From positions 4,530,501-4,594,500 of the forward strand of contig OX638322.1 in the NCBI GenBank assembly GCA_951812575.1: a DNA stretch of 64,000 nucleotides. Reading direction: 5' to 3'. The position numbers were made by a program, and so were the translations under genes. Source of the DNA: Candidatus Binatia bacterium. Lineage in GTDB: Bacteria; Desulfobacterota; Binatia; Bin18. The notes under the pieces are model-generated. The model had not been told where the DNA came from. It saw nothing but the letters and a program-made list of their open reading frames with translations, and did not search any database. Positions 29,387 to 37,808 of the stretch are shown piece by piece. How positions within the stretch are numbered: position 1 is the first letter of the stretch; each line of letters starts with the position of its first letter.

Positions 29387-30187
29387 TTAGCCGATACGCG
29401 CGCTCTGACCACCGTCAACCGGCAGCAATACTCCCGTAATGAATCTTGCTTCGTCCGAGGCCAGGAAGAGCGAGGCGTTGGCAATATCCCAGCCCGTGCC
29501 CATTTTCGCGCCCAAAGGGACCGAGGCGTCACGTTCCTGGCGCAATTGCTCTTTGGAGATGCCGCGGGCCTTTGAAATGCCCTCAATCGCCATGGGCGTA
29601 TCCATCAGACCGGGCATAATGCAATTCACCCGAATGCCGTGTTTGGCGTTGCCCAGCGCCATCTGATGCGTAATCGCGTTCACTCCGGCCTTTGAGGTCT
29701 TATACGCCAGAATGCCCACTGCGCAGACTGCGGCAATGGAGGAGATATTGATAATCGCCCCGCTACGCTGGCCACGCATAATGGGAATGACGCATTTGCT
29801 CGGCATAATCACGCTCTTCATGTTGACGCTGAGAATGCGATCCCAGTTTTCTTCCTGCATTCCGGTCACACCCGAGTCGCCGTCACCAATGCCAACGTTA
29901 TTGTGCAGGATGTCGATGCGGCCGTAGCGTTCGACGCAGGCCTCCGTCATTTTCTGGCAGTCGGCCTCACTGGTCGCGTCAGCAGCAAAAGAAGACGCAG
30001 TCCCGCCTTCTTGCTCAATCATGGCCTGGGTGTCCTGGGCGGACTCCAGCCGGCGGTCCACCAGCAGCACCCTGGCTCCCTCACGGGCGTAGACAATCGC
30101 CGTGGCCCGGCCGTTGCCGATCGTCTCGCCCGGCGTCTGCCCGGCCCCGACCACAATCGCCACCTTATCCTTCAGTCTCTCTCCCAT
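29387..30187 (-). CDS. SDR-family oxidoreductase with extended glycine loop
   Basis: A 266-residue SDR. The Rossmann glycine motif is extended (VVGAGQTPGETIGNGRA) and NNAG is NNVG; the catalytic Ser strand NISSIAAV and YKTSK are intact, with GVLLPVDGGQSARIG at the end. The long loop resembles an SDR subgroup found with catabolic genes. The substrate is unknown. It lies 43 bp from the VOC gene and 58 bp from the CMD gene, all on the minus strand. The upstream gap contains a palindromic repeat. Confidence 0.92.
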   Translation of the reverse strand: MGERLKDKVAIVVGAGQTPGETIGNGRATAIVYAREGARVLLVDRRLESAQDTQAMIEQEGGTASSFAADATSEADCQKMTEACVERYGRIDILHNNVGIGDGDSGVTGMQEENWDRILSVNMKSVIMPSKCVIPIMRGQRSGAIINISSIAAVCAVGILAYKTSKAGVNAITHQMALGNAKHGIRVNCIMPGLMDTPMAIEGISKARGISKEQLRQERDASVPLGAKMGTGWDIANASLFLASDEARFITGVLLPVDGGQSARIG

Positions 30188-30205
30188 GATCCCTCCTGAA
30201 TATCT

Positions 30206-30240
30206 CCCCTCTCACTCTGGGAGAGGGCCAGGGTGAGGGC
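30206..30240. repeat. CCCTCTCCC-palindrome repeat, copy 2
   Basis: CCCCTCTCACTCTGGGAGAGGG followed by CCAGGGTGAGGG (the first part pairs with the second). Same family as 16623-16660 and 47519-47555. It separates the SDR and CMD genes. Confidence 0.6.
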
Positions 30241-30245
30241 TCCCC

Positions 30246-30794
30246 TCAAAACCCCTCCAAGCCATCGTCCAACTGCACTCCCAAGGTATTCAGCGCCATG
30301 GACACCAGGTTGTACTGCCCTACGGCAAACACCACATCCATGAGTTGCTTTTTGTCAAAATGCTGACATAACCCGTTCCAGGTCGCATCGGTGATAAACG
30401 CGTCTTTACGCAGCTCATCCGTGGCTTGCAGCAACAGCTTATCGGCTTCGCTCCAGCCCCGCGCATTCGGGCCGGCTTTGACACGGTCAATTTCTTCAGC
30501 GGTCAGCCCGGCTTCTTTGCCAATCAACACATGCTGAGCCCATTCGTACTCGGCCTCACACAGCCAGCCAATGCGCAGAATGATCAATTCTCGCTCACGC
30601 GGCGGCAGAGTGGATTTGAACAACACGTGATTGCCAAATACGAGCCAGCGGCGAAACAGGTCAGGATGGTGGGACAGGGTTTTGAAGATATTAAAAACCG
30701 TTCCCTTTTCGACATTGGGCTGCAAGGTTTTCTTGATATCGTCAGTCCAGTCTTCGGGTTGAATGGGGTCCAAACGAGGTGTATCGAGCTTCAT
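30246..30794 (-). CDS. Carboxymuconolactone decarboxylase (CMD)-family protein
   Basis: A 182-residue CMD/AhpD-fold protein. The helix carrying the active-site residues is LIILRIGWLCEAEYEWAQHVLIGKEAGL (Cys79, His88); only one Cys of the AhpD CxxC pair is present, so it is closer to carboxymuconolactone decarboxylases than to AhpD peroxidases. The C-terminal VVFAVGQYNLVSMALNTLGV is typical. ATG 30794 follows AAAGGAGACCTGT. It heads a leftward CMD-SDR-VOC group, which suggests ring-cleavage or lactone chemistry. Confidence 0.9.
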   Translation of the reverse strand: MKLDTPRLDPIQPEDWTDDIKKTLQPNVEKGTVFNIFKTLSHHPDLFRRWLVFGNHVLFKSTLPPRERELIILRIGWLCEAEYEWAQHVLIGKEAGLTAEEIDRVKAGPNARGWSEADKLLLQATDELRKDAFITDATWNGLCQHFDKKQLMDVVFAVGQYNLVSMALNTLGVQLDDGLEGF

Positions 30795-30890
30795 ACAGGT
30801 CTCCTTTCCTCATCACTCTTTGAGTGCAGGGAGCATAGCCTGTTCGATATTCCTTTGGAAGATCGCAAGAATAATGATAGGGCCAGACGT

Positions 30891-31040
30891 ATGATAACAA
30901 TCACTTTACCGCCTGAAGACAAGGAGCCCAGCCTGTTTGACTTCCTCTCTGCACATATCGGTGTGATAGACGGAACCACCGAGGCGTTATCGGAGAACTG
31001 TGGGCAACGTTTTTCTGAAGGGCTTCTGGAAGAGTATTAA
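30891..31040 (+). CDS. Small hypothetical protein
   Basis: A 49-residue frame starting MITITLPPEDKEPSLFDF and ending FSEGLLEEY. The opening resembles small antitoxin-like or regulatory proteins, but I cannot name a family. The upstream Shine-Dalgarno signal is weak and no toxin gene follows. It sits in the divergent gap between the CMD and GST genes and may be a remnant. Confidence 0.35.
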   Translation: MITITLPPEDKEPSLFDFLSAHIGVIDGTTEALSENCGQRFSEGLLEEY

Positions 31041-31117
31041 CACCGCAAAACAACTTCCCTCCGACCTTCTGGTGACCACGTGGCCTTGTCGTCTAAGACA
31101 AGCCGAAGGAGAAACCT

Positions 31118-31765
31118 ATGAAACTGTACGAACACCCGGAATCCGGCAATAGCCACAAGGTCCGACTTCTGCTGTCCTTCCTCGGCCTTGAATATGAATC
31201 CGTTATTATCGATCTGATGACCGACGAGCAGCACCAAGCGCCGTTTCTGGCCGTCAATCCGCGCGGTGAAGTACCGGTTCTGGTTGACAACGACCTGGTC
31301 TTGCGCGACTCCATGGCCATCCTGGGCTATCTGGCAACCCAGTACGATGCACGCCGGCAATGGCTCCCCACCGATAACGCCGGCACGGCCTCTGTCATGG
31401 AATGGCTGGCCTTTGCCGCCAGTTGGATTCAGTTTGGGGTGTTTACGGCCCGCGCCATAGTGTCGTTCGGGATTAGCGGCAATGGCCTGCCGCATACGTT
31501 CAAGGGCGACGTTGAGGAAGCCCGTATACGTGGCGCAACGTCGCTGACGATCATGGAGAAGCAGTTGTCCGGGCAGGACTGGCTGTGCGGGGACAGGCCG
31601 ACAATTGCCGATGTGGCCTGCTTTCCGTATATCGCGCTCGCGCCTATGGGCGATGTTTCTTTGGAGCCCTACCCTGCGGTCCAAGCCTGGATTGCCCGGT
31701 TCAAGCAGTTGCCCGGTTATCTCAGCATGCCAGGGCTGGAGGACCCGGACTATCGCAAGGGCTAA
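31118..31765 (+). CDS. Glutathione S-transferase family protein
   Basis: A 215-residue GST. The N-terminal thioredoxin-like domain shows MKLYEHPESGNSHKVRLLLSFLGLEYE, the cis-proline NPRGEVPVLVD and RDSMAILGYLA. The helical C-terminal domain has WLCGDRPTIADVACFPYI. It conjugates or reduces electrophilic compounds with glutathione; maleylacetoacetate isomerases belong to this superfamily, which is worth noting because an FAH-family gene follows at 32956. ATG 31118 is preceded by GAAGGAGAAACC. Confidence 0.93.
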   Translation: MKLYEHPESGNSHKVRLLLSFLGLEYESVIIDLMTDEQHQAPFLAVNPRGEVPVLVDNDLVLRDSMAILGYLATQYDARRQWLPTDNAGTASVMEWLAFAASWIQFGVFTARAIVSFGISGNGLPHTFKGDVEEARIRGATSLTIMEKQLSGQDWLCGDRPTIADVACFPYIALAPMGDVSLEPYPAVQAWIARFKQLPGYLSMPGLEDPDYRKG

Positions 31766-31872
31766 GACGCGGCCATGCCCCTACCGGCGACCGGCCTTGC
31801 GTCTCCCCTAGTCCTTGAACGCTGGGGCAAAGAACCATAGGCTGAATGCAGAGAAAAGAGGAGTAATGGCGT

Positions 31873-32889
31873 ATGAGAACAAAGCAAAGGAGCTTGACGC
31901 CCTCCGCTATCCGGTTCCTCATGCTGCTGCTGGCAGTCTTGGTTGCCCCACACGCTGCCAGCGCTCACAGCGTCGCCCACGAGCAAGACTCGAACAACGA
32001 CAGGGTCATGGCTGCGCAAAAGTACGGCGGGGTGCGCAAGAGTACCGGAGAGGTGACCGTCACCTATTACGGTCACATGGCGTTCAAGATCACCTCCCCG
32101 CGTGGCATCGAGCTGCTCATTGACCCGTGGCGCAACGATCCGACGCATATGTTCGGCATGTGGTATCAGATGCATCTGCCCAAGCAGCGGACCGACATCG
32201 CCCTCGTCACCCACGCCCATTTCGATCACGACGCAACCGAACGGGTTGACGCGGCCATGATTCTGGATCGTATGGCCGGAACGTTTGAGTTGGGCGATGT
32301 CAAGATTCTCGGCATTGCCGAAAAACATATGTGCGAAGCCCAAGGCAAGTATCCCTTTCGGAGCGCAGTCATTGCCGCCACCGGCAAGGACCCCTGCCCG
32401 CCCGACGAAAGCACCCAGTGGAACAATAACCTGTACGTGATCGAAACCGGGGGGCTGCGGTTCTTGCACTGGGGCGACAACCGACAGAACCCGCCCGAAC
32501 ATATCTGGGAGATGGTGGGCGATATCGACGTGGCGTTTTTATCGGTCAGCGACGACGGACATATTCTGACGCCCAAGTGGGCCGACGTGGTCATGAAAAA
32601 GCTCGGCGCTAAAATCGTCATCCCGTCTCATTACTACGTCCACGGGATCGGTGTGCCGCACGCCGGCGGCCTGGAACCCGCGTTGGCGTGGACCAAGACC
32701 CACGAGCACACCCTGCTCGACAGCCCGACTCTGGTGCTCACACCGGAGAAAGTGAAGCCCTATAACCAACATGTGATGTATTTTGGCGACCACGTCCCCT
32801 TTGCCGTCACCGGCACGCCGCCGGAACCGCAGCCGGACATACCGCCAGTACCGGAACCGGCCAAAGCCTGGGAGCGCTTTGCCCATTAA
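31873..32889 (+). CDS. Secreted metallo-beta-lactamase-fold hydrolase
   Basis: A 338-residue MBL-fold protein with a signal peptide (residues 13-31, IRFLMLLLAVLVAPHAASA). The metal-binding motif is THAHFDHD; later FLHWGDN and VIPSHYYVH provide further ligands. It resembles UlaG-like or MBL proteins of unknown substrate. Export would place it in the periplasm. The C-terminus is proline-rich. ATG 31873 begins a clear signal peptide; an earlier frame does not. It lies between the GST and FAH genes on the same strand. Confidence 0.88.
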   Translation: MRTKQRSLTPSAIRFLMLLLAVLVAPHAASAHSVAHEQDSNNDRVMAAQKYGGVRKSTGEVTVTYYGHMAFKITSPRGIELLIDPWRNDPTHMFGMWYQMHLPKQRTDIALVTHAHFDHDATERVDAAMILDRMAGTFELGDVKILGIAEKHMCEAQGKYPFRSAVIAATGKDPCPPDESTQWNNNLYVIETGGLRFLHWGDNRQNPPEHIWEMVGDIDVAFLSVSDDGHILTPKWADVVMKKLGAKIVIPSHYYVHGIGVPHAGGLEPALAWTKTHEHTLLDSPTLVLTPEKVKPYNQHVMYFGDHVPFAVTGTPPEPQPDIPPVPEPAKAWERFAH

Positions 32890-32935
32890 CCCGAATTTTT
32901 CCATCAACTCGAATTTTCCCATTAACCCGAAAGAG
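32882..32935. repeat. Three 18-bp tandem units over the MBL stop codon
   Basis: CCCATTAACCCGAATTTT (32882-32899) is followed by a copy with three differences (32900-32917) and a third partial copy (32918-32935). The unit is 6 codons long and includes the stop codon of the MBL gene. It looks like a small local duplication. Confidence 0.6.
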
Positions 32936-32955
32936 CAGCCTGCAAGGAGAAGCGT

Positions 32956-33831
32956 ATGAAATTAGTGACCTTTACTCAGTCCGGAGCGACCCGTATCGGC
33001 ATTATGGATGGAGAGGGCGTTGTTGATCTGTCCGCCGCGGCCCCGGACCTGCCTACCGAGATGTGCGCCTTCCTGGCCGCGGGCGCGGATGCCCTGGCAA
33101 GCGCCCGGCGGGCCGCTGAAAAGAGCACCGCCCGACTTGCGTTGGCCGACATGACCCTGGAAGCGCCGATTCTTCGCCCGCCGAAAATCCTGGCGGTCGG
33201 CCTCAACTACCGAGATCATATTGAAGAAACCGGTATGAAGACGCCGGAAATTCCCATGATCTTTAATAAGCAATCCACCTCCGTGACCGGGCCGGGCAAA
33301 GGCATCCACGTCCCACGCGCCTCGGACCAGGTGGACTACGAAGGCGAGCTGGGGGTGGTCATTGGCCGCTATTGCCGCCACGTACCAAAAAACCGCGCCG
33401 CCGAAGTGGTTGCCGGCTATACCATCGCCCACGATGTCAGCGTGCGGGATTGGCAGATTCGCGTTCCCACCTTCACCATGGGCAAATCGTTCGACACCCA
33501 CTGTCCGCTGGGTCCCTACCTGGTGACGCCGGATGAAGTCGGCGACCCGCACACCCTGGACCTCAAAACCTGGGTGAACGGCGAGCTGCGACAGAGCTCG
33601 AACACCTGTCAGTTGCTGTTCGACTGCTTTGAGCTGATCGAGCACCTGTCAACGAGTTTCACCCTGGAGCCGGGGGATGTCATCTCCACGGGCACTCCGA
33701 GCGGTGTGGGTTTTGCCATGAAGCCGCCCAATTATCTCAAGCCGGGCGATACGGTCAAAATCGCTATCGACAAGCTGGGCGAGCTGGAAAACCCGGTGGT
33801 CGCCGAGCCGGAGAATACGGTCAGGATGTAA
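32956..33831 (+). CDS. Fumarylacetoacetate hydrolase (FAH)-family protein
   Basis: A 291-residue FAH-family hydrolase. LRPPKILAVGLNYRDHIEETG, FNKQSTSVTGPG, DYEGELGVVIGRYCRHV with the metal-binding acidic residues, HDVSVRDWQ and GDVISTGTPSGVG are all diagnostic. Such enzymes cleave beta-diketone acids or hydrate/decarboxylate 2-oxo acids in aromatic breakdown. ATG 32956 is preceded by AAGGAGAAGCGT. Followed 44 bp later by an SDR on the same strand. Confidence 0.94.
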   Translation: MKLVTFTQSGATRIGIMDGEGVVDLSAAAPDLPTEMCAFLAAGADALASARRAAEKSTARLALADMTLEAPILRPPKILAVGLNYRDHIEETGMKTPEIPMIFNKQSTSVTGPGKGIHVPRASDQVDYEGELGVVIGRYCRHVPKNRAAEVVAGYTIAHDVSVRDWQIRVPTFTMGKSFDTHCPLGPYLVTPDEVGDPHTLDLKTWVNGELRQSSNTCQLLFDCFELIEHLSTSFTLEPGDVISTGTPSGVGFAMKPPNYLKPGDTVKIAIDKLGELENPVVAEPENTVRM

Positions 33832-33875
33832 AGCATCTCCTCCAGACGGTGACACACGGAAACTGAGGATGCAGT

Positions 33876-34751
33876 ATGAGACTCGAAGGCAAAGTCGCGG
33901 TGATCACCGGCGGGGCCAGCGGTATGGGACGCTCGACCGTTCTGCGTTTTCTGGAGGAAGGCGCGCGGGTGGTGATTGCGGATTTTAACCAAGCAAACGG
34001 TACCGCAGTTGTGGCTGAAGCCGCAAATGCAGGTCATGGCGACGCGGTTCGTTTTATAAAAACAGACGTTGCCAAAGAAGCCGATGTTGAGGCCATGATT
34101 GCTCTGGCAACGTCGGCATTTGGCCAGGTTGATATTGTGTTCAACAATGCCGGCGTAGGCGGAGCGGTGGGGCCGGTCTGGGATATTGAGGTTGAGGAGT
34201 GGGACTATACGTTTGATGTGCTCACCAAAGGGGTGTTCCTTGGTATCAAACACGCCGCACGAGCCATGAAGCAGCAGGGCCACGGCGGGGCGATCATTAA
34301 CACCGCCTCAACCGCAGGCTTAAGCGGCGGCAGCGGACCGCTCGTCTACTCAGCCGCAAAGGCGGCGGTGATCAACCTGACAAAGGCTGCGGCCGTGCAG
34401 CTTGCACCCGATCGGATTCGCGTCAACGCGATCTGTCCTGGGGGGATTCTGACCGGCCTGACGGATCAGGGAGATCCGGCGGCGAGCGCCAAATCCCTGG
34501 CGACGTTTCAGCCCTGGCCGGAGCATGGCAGGGGCGAAAACATCGCCGGTGCCGCACTCTTCCTGGCGAGTGATGATGCAGCCTTCGTCACCGGTGAGGC
34601 CCTCGTCGTTGACGGCGGCCTGACGGCCATTGGCCCGGACATGTGGCGACGCTTTGGCCTGAAACAGGAAGCGCAGGCACGGAAGAGTCATATCAACCGT
34701 GGCACTACCGGCGAGGTCATGACTTCGAGGCCGGTCAAACCGCTGGATTAG
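33876..34751 (+). CDS. Short-chain dehydrogenase/reductase
   Basis: A 291-residue SDR with the standard motifs: TGGASGMG cofactor loop, NNAG, NTASTAG for the catalytic serine region and YSAAK. GEALVVDGGLTA ends the core, and the remaining C-terminal 35 residues are an extra tail. The D in the ADFNQ strand end suggests NAD(H) preference. It follows the FAH gene and may share its transcript. ATG 33876 follows CTGAGGATGCAGT; the signal is moderate. Confidence 0.93.
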   Translation: MRLEGKVAVITGGASGMGRSTVLRFLEEGARVVIADFNQANGTAVVAEAANAGHGDAVRFIKTDVAKEADVEAMIALATSAFGQVDIVFNNAGVGGAVGPVWDIEVEEWDYTFDVLTKGVFLGIKHAARAMKQQGHGGAIINTASTAGLSGGSGPLVYSAAKAAVINLTKAAAVQLAPDRIRVNAICPGGILTGLTDQGDPAASAKSLATFQPWPEHGRGENIAGAALFLASDDAAFVTGEALVVDGGLTAIGPDMWRRFGLKQEAQARKSHINRGTTGEVMTSRPVKPLD

Positions 34752-34807
34752 TCCGACTCGTCGGATGAATTCGGGCCGAGCCGGTTCAAGGAATGTGGAG
34801 GTGGGGT

Positions 34808-35257
34808 ATGAGGTGGAGGACAAATGCGCGCAAGTACGGGCTGTGCATCATGGTAAGCCTGGTGCTCGGGCTGACCGGCCTGACCGGCTGTGCATCGTAT
34901 GAAAAGCGGACCATGGTCGTGACTGCCTATTCGTCCGACAAAATCAGTACCAATTGGCGGCGTGGCTGGATATTTTTCTGGCGGGCGTATGTCGCCAGTG
35001 GGCCGAATAAGGGTAAACGAAAAATTGTGGGACAGACCGCCAGCGGTACCAAGGCCAAGCATGGCACCATTGCCGCGGACACCCGCTACTATCCGTATGG
35101 AACGGTCATGAAAATCCCCGGTTACGGCAAGGGTGTGGTCGAAGATATCGGCAGTGCCATTAAGGGCCCGAATCGGCTGGACGTATATTTTTCCACCCGA
35201 AAGAAAGCCCTCAAGTGGGGCCGGCAAAAGTTGGTTGTCAAAGTTCGGCAAGATTAA
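34808..35257 (+). CDS. 3D-domain lipoprotein
   Basis: A 149-residue lipoprotein. Residues 8-27 are a lipoprotein signal ending in the lipobox LTGC (Cys28). The mature part has the 3D (Asp-Asp-Asp) double-psi barrel: MVVTAYSSD, GTIAADTRYYPYGTVMKIP, VVEDIGSAIKGPNRLDVYF, with the three conserved acidic positions in AADT, EDIG and LDVY. 3D domains are related to the MltA lytic-transglycosylase barrel, so a peptidoglycan-modifying role is likely. ATG 34808 follows GGAGGTGGGGT. No MltA partner is present. Confidence 0.85.
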   Translation: MRWRTNARKYGLCIMVSLVLGLTGLTGCASYEKRTMVVTAYSSDKISTNWRRGWIFFWRAYVASGPNKGKRKIVGQTASGTKAKHGTIAADTRYYPYGTVMKIPGYGKGVVEDIGSAIKGPNRLDVYFSTRKKALKWGRQKLVVKVRQD

Positions 35258-35268
35258 GTCGCTAAGCA

Positions 35269-35685
35269 ATGCAGAACGAAACGTCTTTTCTCCGGGAGCA
35301 ACTCAGGGCGCGCCCGTGGTGGATGAATATCCTCTTTGTCTGGTGCATCCTCCTGGCTCTGGGCGTTCCCATTGAACTGATAGTCAGACCAGTGGCGGAA
35401 GACGTTGAGGTCTGGTTCGGCTTTGAACTCATGGGCTGGACGGCAAAGGCCGGCGGCCTGCTGCACGCGCTCATTTTTGCCGCAGGGACCTGGGGCTTCT
35501 GGAAAATGCGGCCCTGGATGTGGCCCTGGGCCGCGCTCTACGTCGCCCAGGTCGCCCTGAGCCATCTGGTCTGGAGTGAGCTCAGTCCAAACGGCAGGGG
35601 CTGGCCTATCGGGCTGCTGCAAACCGCCGGGATTTCGATTATCGTCGTACTGCTGTGGCGGGCGAGGCCGCTGTTTCGGAAGTAG
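35269..35685 (+). CDS. Small integral membrane protein
   Basis: A 138-residue protein with four likely transmembrane segments (MNILFVWCILLALGVPIELIV; AGGLLHALIFAAGTWGFW; WPWAALYVAQVALSHLVW; LLQTAGISIIVVLLW). The family is not recognised. It follows the 3D lipoprotein by 11 bp and may be co-transcribed. Its stop codon is part of the palindrome at 35683-35708. Confidence 0.7.
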   Translation: MQNETSFLREQLRARPWWMNILFVWCILLALGVPIELIVRPVAEDVEVWFGFELMGWTAKAGGLLHALIFAAGTWGFWKMRPWMWPWAALYVAQVALSHLVWSELSPNGRGWPIGLLQTAGISIIVVLLWRARPLFRK

Positions 35686-35708
35686 GGGCGACGCATGCGT
35701 CGCCCCTA
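35683..35708. repeat. 26-bp perfect palindrome of the GTAGGGGC family
   Basis: TAGGGGCGACGCA followed immediately by its exact complement TGCGTCGCCCCTA. The left arm contains the stop codon of the membrane-protein gene and the right arm abuts the left end of the IS at 35708. It may act as a terminator for the rightward unit. Confidence 0.7.
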
Positions 35709-36602
35709 ATAACCAGTGGTGCGGGTTAGAGGGCGTAGTGGGCAAGGTGGAAGGCGGGAGGTGGGGAGGGGACCTCGGGCGGCGGAGTCTGGTTGAGAGT
35801 CAAGAGGGTGTTGCACAGAGCCGCGCCATAGGCCACGCGCCTTGGGAAGGCGGTCGCAGTCCGCTGCCAGACTTTCTTCAGTCCACAGACGGTCGTGCCC
35901 AGCGAGCAGGCGGTTTCAATGCGCATACGCTCATTCCATTCCCCCCGGCGGCAGAGCTTGAGATGGGGGGGAGCGCCTTGGGCGGAATGGAAGCCCTGAT
36001 CCGACAGGACACTGCTCGGGCCCGCTAAGGCGGTGCCCAAGGGGAGAAAGGCTTGCTCGGCGGTATTGGCGGTCCGGGTGGCCCAGGCCACGACCCGGCC
36101 CTGCGCATTAAGGACCCAGAAGCGTTTCATGCCGACAATCCCGCGCCCGTTCGCCTTCCCTTTCTGGCCGAGGTGCTGGGAACTCCGGCCCTCGCGGATC
36201 GGGTGGATCAGTTCACTCCCATAGGGATCAATAACGGTGCATACCGAGGGCGGCGCGAGAAAGCGCTGACACCAGCCCTGGGGGGCGATCAGCAAGCGGG
36301 GCAAGCGCGGGCGGGGGGGGGGAAGTGTCCAAAGAGAGGTTCATAGTCGCGGCGTAACCACCGCGCAAAGGCCCGAAACGGGCCGCCCTTGAGGGCAAAG
36401 AGGACCCCGATGGTAACAATCTCACTCGGCCAGAGAGTCGCTTGCGGAGGCGTGGGAAGCGGTCCCAACTGCTCGTCTATCTCGCAGAAGAGAGTAATGA
36501 TAAAGTCTTCGGTCGTCACGGGAGCCTCCGGCCTTCTGTGGTGTGGGACCTAGAAGGATAGAATGGCCACCGTGACGACCGCAACTAGCACCATCGGTTA
36601 CT
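35708..36602 (-). mobile_element. Insertion sequence with DDE transposase (IS4/IS982-like)
   Basis: An element of about 0.9 kb with imperfect 20-bp inverted ends: 35708-35727 (AATAACCAGTGGTGCGGGTT) against 36583-36602 read on the minus strand (AGTAACCGATGGTGCTAGTT), 15 of 20 identical. It encodes one transposase on the minus strand (35726-36519). A possible 3-bp CTA flank (35706-35708 and 36601-36603) is ambiguous. It separates the palindrome from a truncated gene end at 36603. Confidence 0.75.
35726..36519 (-). pseudogene. IS transposase split by a C10 tract
   Basis: A DDE transposase in two frames. The first (GTG 36519, after GGAGGCTCC) reads TTEDFIITLFCEIDEQLG and WPSEIVTIGVLFALKGGPF to a run of ten cytosines at 36313-36322, then stops. 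The second frame (to 35726) continues with VIDPYGSELIHPIREGRS, VLSDQGFHSAQG and the catalytic-type WNERMRIETACSLG. One extra cytosine, or a -1 slip on the run, joins them. Either a disabled element, a slippage-regulated one, or a homopolymer error. Confidence 0.78.
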
Positions 36603-36710
36603 AGAGCGTGTCTCACAAACAATGCCATCAAGCCACATATACTGAGCCTCTTGGGGTCTCTGATTCTTCCATTCATCGAATAATCGATTCAATCGCGCTG
36701 TTCTCGTCAT
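36603..36710 (-). pseudogene. Truncated N-terminal gene fragment
   Basis: Thirty-six codons from ATG 36710 (MTRTARLNRLFDEWKNQ, then WLDGIVCETRS) run directly into the IS end. The composition resembles the start of uracil-DNA-glycosylase-family proteins, from memory only. No continuation is found beyond the other IS end at 35708, so the insertion was accompanied by a deletion or the rest was lost. Confidence 0.45.
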
Positions 36711-36777
36711 AACGTTGCGCTACTCCTGCCTTGAGCCACTGACGGGGGAAGTATGGTGGGGGAAGGAAAGGACATCA

Positions 36778-36797
36778 AGCCCCCCACTGAGGGGGCT
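36778..36797 (-). terminator. GC-rich hairpin after the ArdC-like gene
   Basis: AGCCCCC (36778-36784) pairs with GGGGGCT (36791-36797) around CACTGA. It lies 40 bp after the ArdC-like stop. The minus-strand sequence after it (TTGATGTCC) is not T-rich, so termination is uncertain. Confidence 0.3.
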
Positions 36798-36836
36798 GTC
36801 TCCCCCGCTCTCGTAGGGGGCGGGTCATAAAGCCGG

Positions 36837-37760
36837 CTATTCCGGGGGCTGGCTGTCCAGGCCGAGAATATAATCCGCGGCCCGCTGGGCCTGGGAGGCC
36901 GCCTGCACAAGCAGCCGCGGGTCATGGCTCAACTTCTTCAGCCACCCGTGTACATAGCCCGCAGAGCCGTCAATCGTGCGGTTTTCAATCCCCGCTACCC
37001 CACACAGAAACGCCGCGCCCATCTCAGCGACCAGCTCTTCCTTGCTGTAGTTGGTATCCCCGAAGCGGAGCGCGTCCACCAGCGTCGCGCGATTCAGTCG
37101 CCCGGCATGGCCTGTGGCATGGGTCAGCTCATGAAAAAGGATCGAATAGTACAGCTCCGGGGCCTCGAAGCGCCCCGGCGCGGGCATCGTCACCTGGTCA
37201 ACGCTCTGTCGGTAAAAAGCACCACCCCCGCCGTGCGTGATAGCCGGCCGCCCTGGCATCTCCGCCACGATCTTTTCGCACGCGGCGATTTTGTGGGCCG
37301 GCTCCATGTCCGGCACTACCACCTGCGCCCGCTCTGCCCATGCCTCCGGCAATACGCATTGCGTGGCGTTGAACACGGTATACGCGCGCTCCATGGCAAA
37401 CCCGCCCTGCTCTTTGCGGTCCTGCTGGCCGTCCTGCTCTCCGTCCCGCTCGCCACCCTTCCGGGCCATGAATTTCCAGAAGATGACGGTCTGGCCTTTC
37501 GCCCGTTTGCTGGGACCCGAGAGGAAGAGCAAGGAATCAATCCCCGGGCGGCGCACAAGCTCAGGGCGAGGCTGGGAGACAATCATGGCCATAGAGAACA
37601 TTCCAGAAAGAACCAGAGAGGGCTGGGGCGCAGAACAATGGTCCATTATCGGCGGCAAGCGACCAAGCGAAGAGAGGAAGACGCGGGGCCGAAAAAGTAG
37701 ATTACGACTGGACTCGATATTGCCAGATAAGAGCCCTTTCTCGTCGAAATAGGTGCCCAA
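36837..37760 (-). pseudogene. Truncated ArdC-like antirestriction protein
   Basis: The conserved part (about 37502 to 36837) begins KGQTVIFWKFMARK and contains RAYTVFNATQCVLP, ITHGGGGAFYRQSVDQVTMP, the zinc-metallopeptidase motif HELTHATGHAGRLNR and NYSKEELVAEMGAAFLCG. These belong to the ArdC family of plasmid and phage antirestriction proteins. Its N-terminal single-stranded-DNA-binding domain is missing: the 85 residues the open frame adds upstream do not resemble it. A charged run (ERDGEQDGQQDRKEQ) sits between the domains, as is common in the family. Probably non-functional, a relic of a mobile element. Confidence 0.75.
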
Positions 37761-37808
37761 GAGCGGATGGTGGACCTCGGAACTGCCCTCATGCTATAGG
37801 CAGGGGTA

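Noticed and set aside
30791-30979. A 62-codon minus-strand frame upstream of the CMD gene
   Set aside because: No family, no ribosome-binding site, and it overlaps the CMD start.
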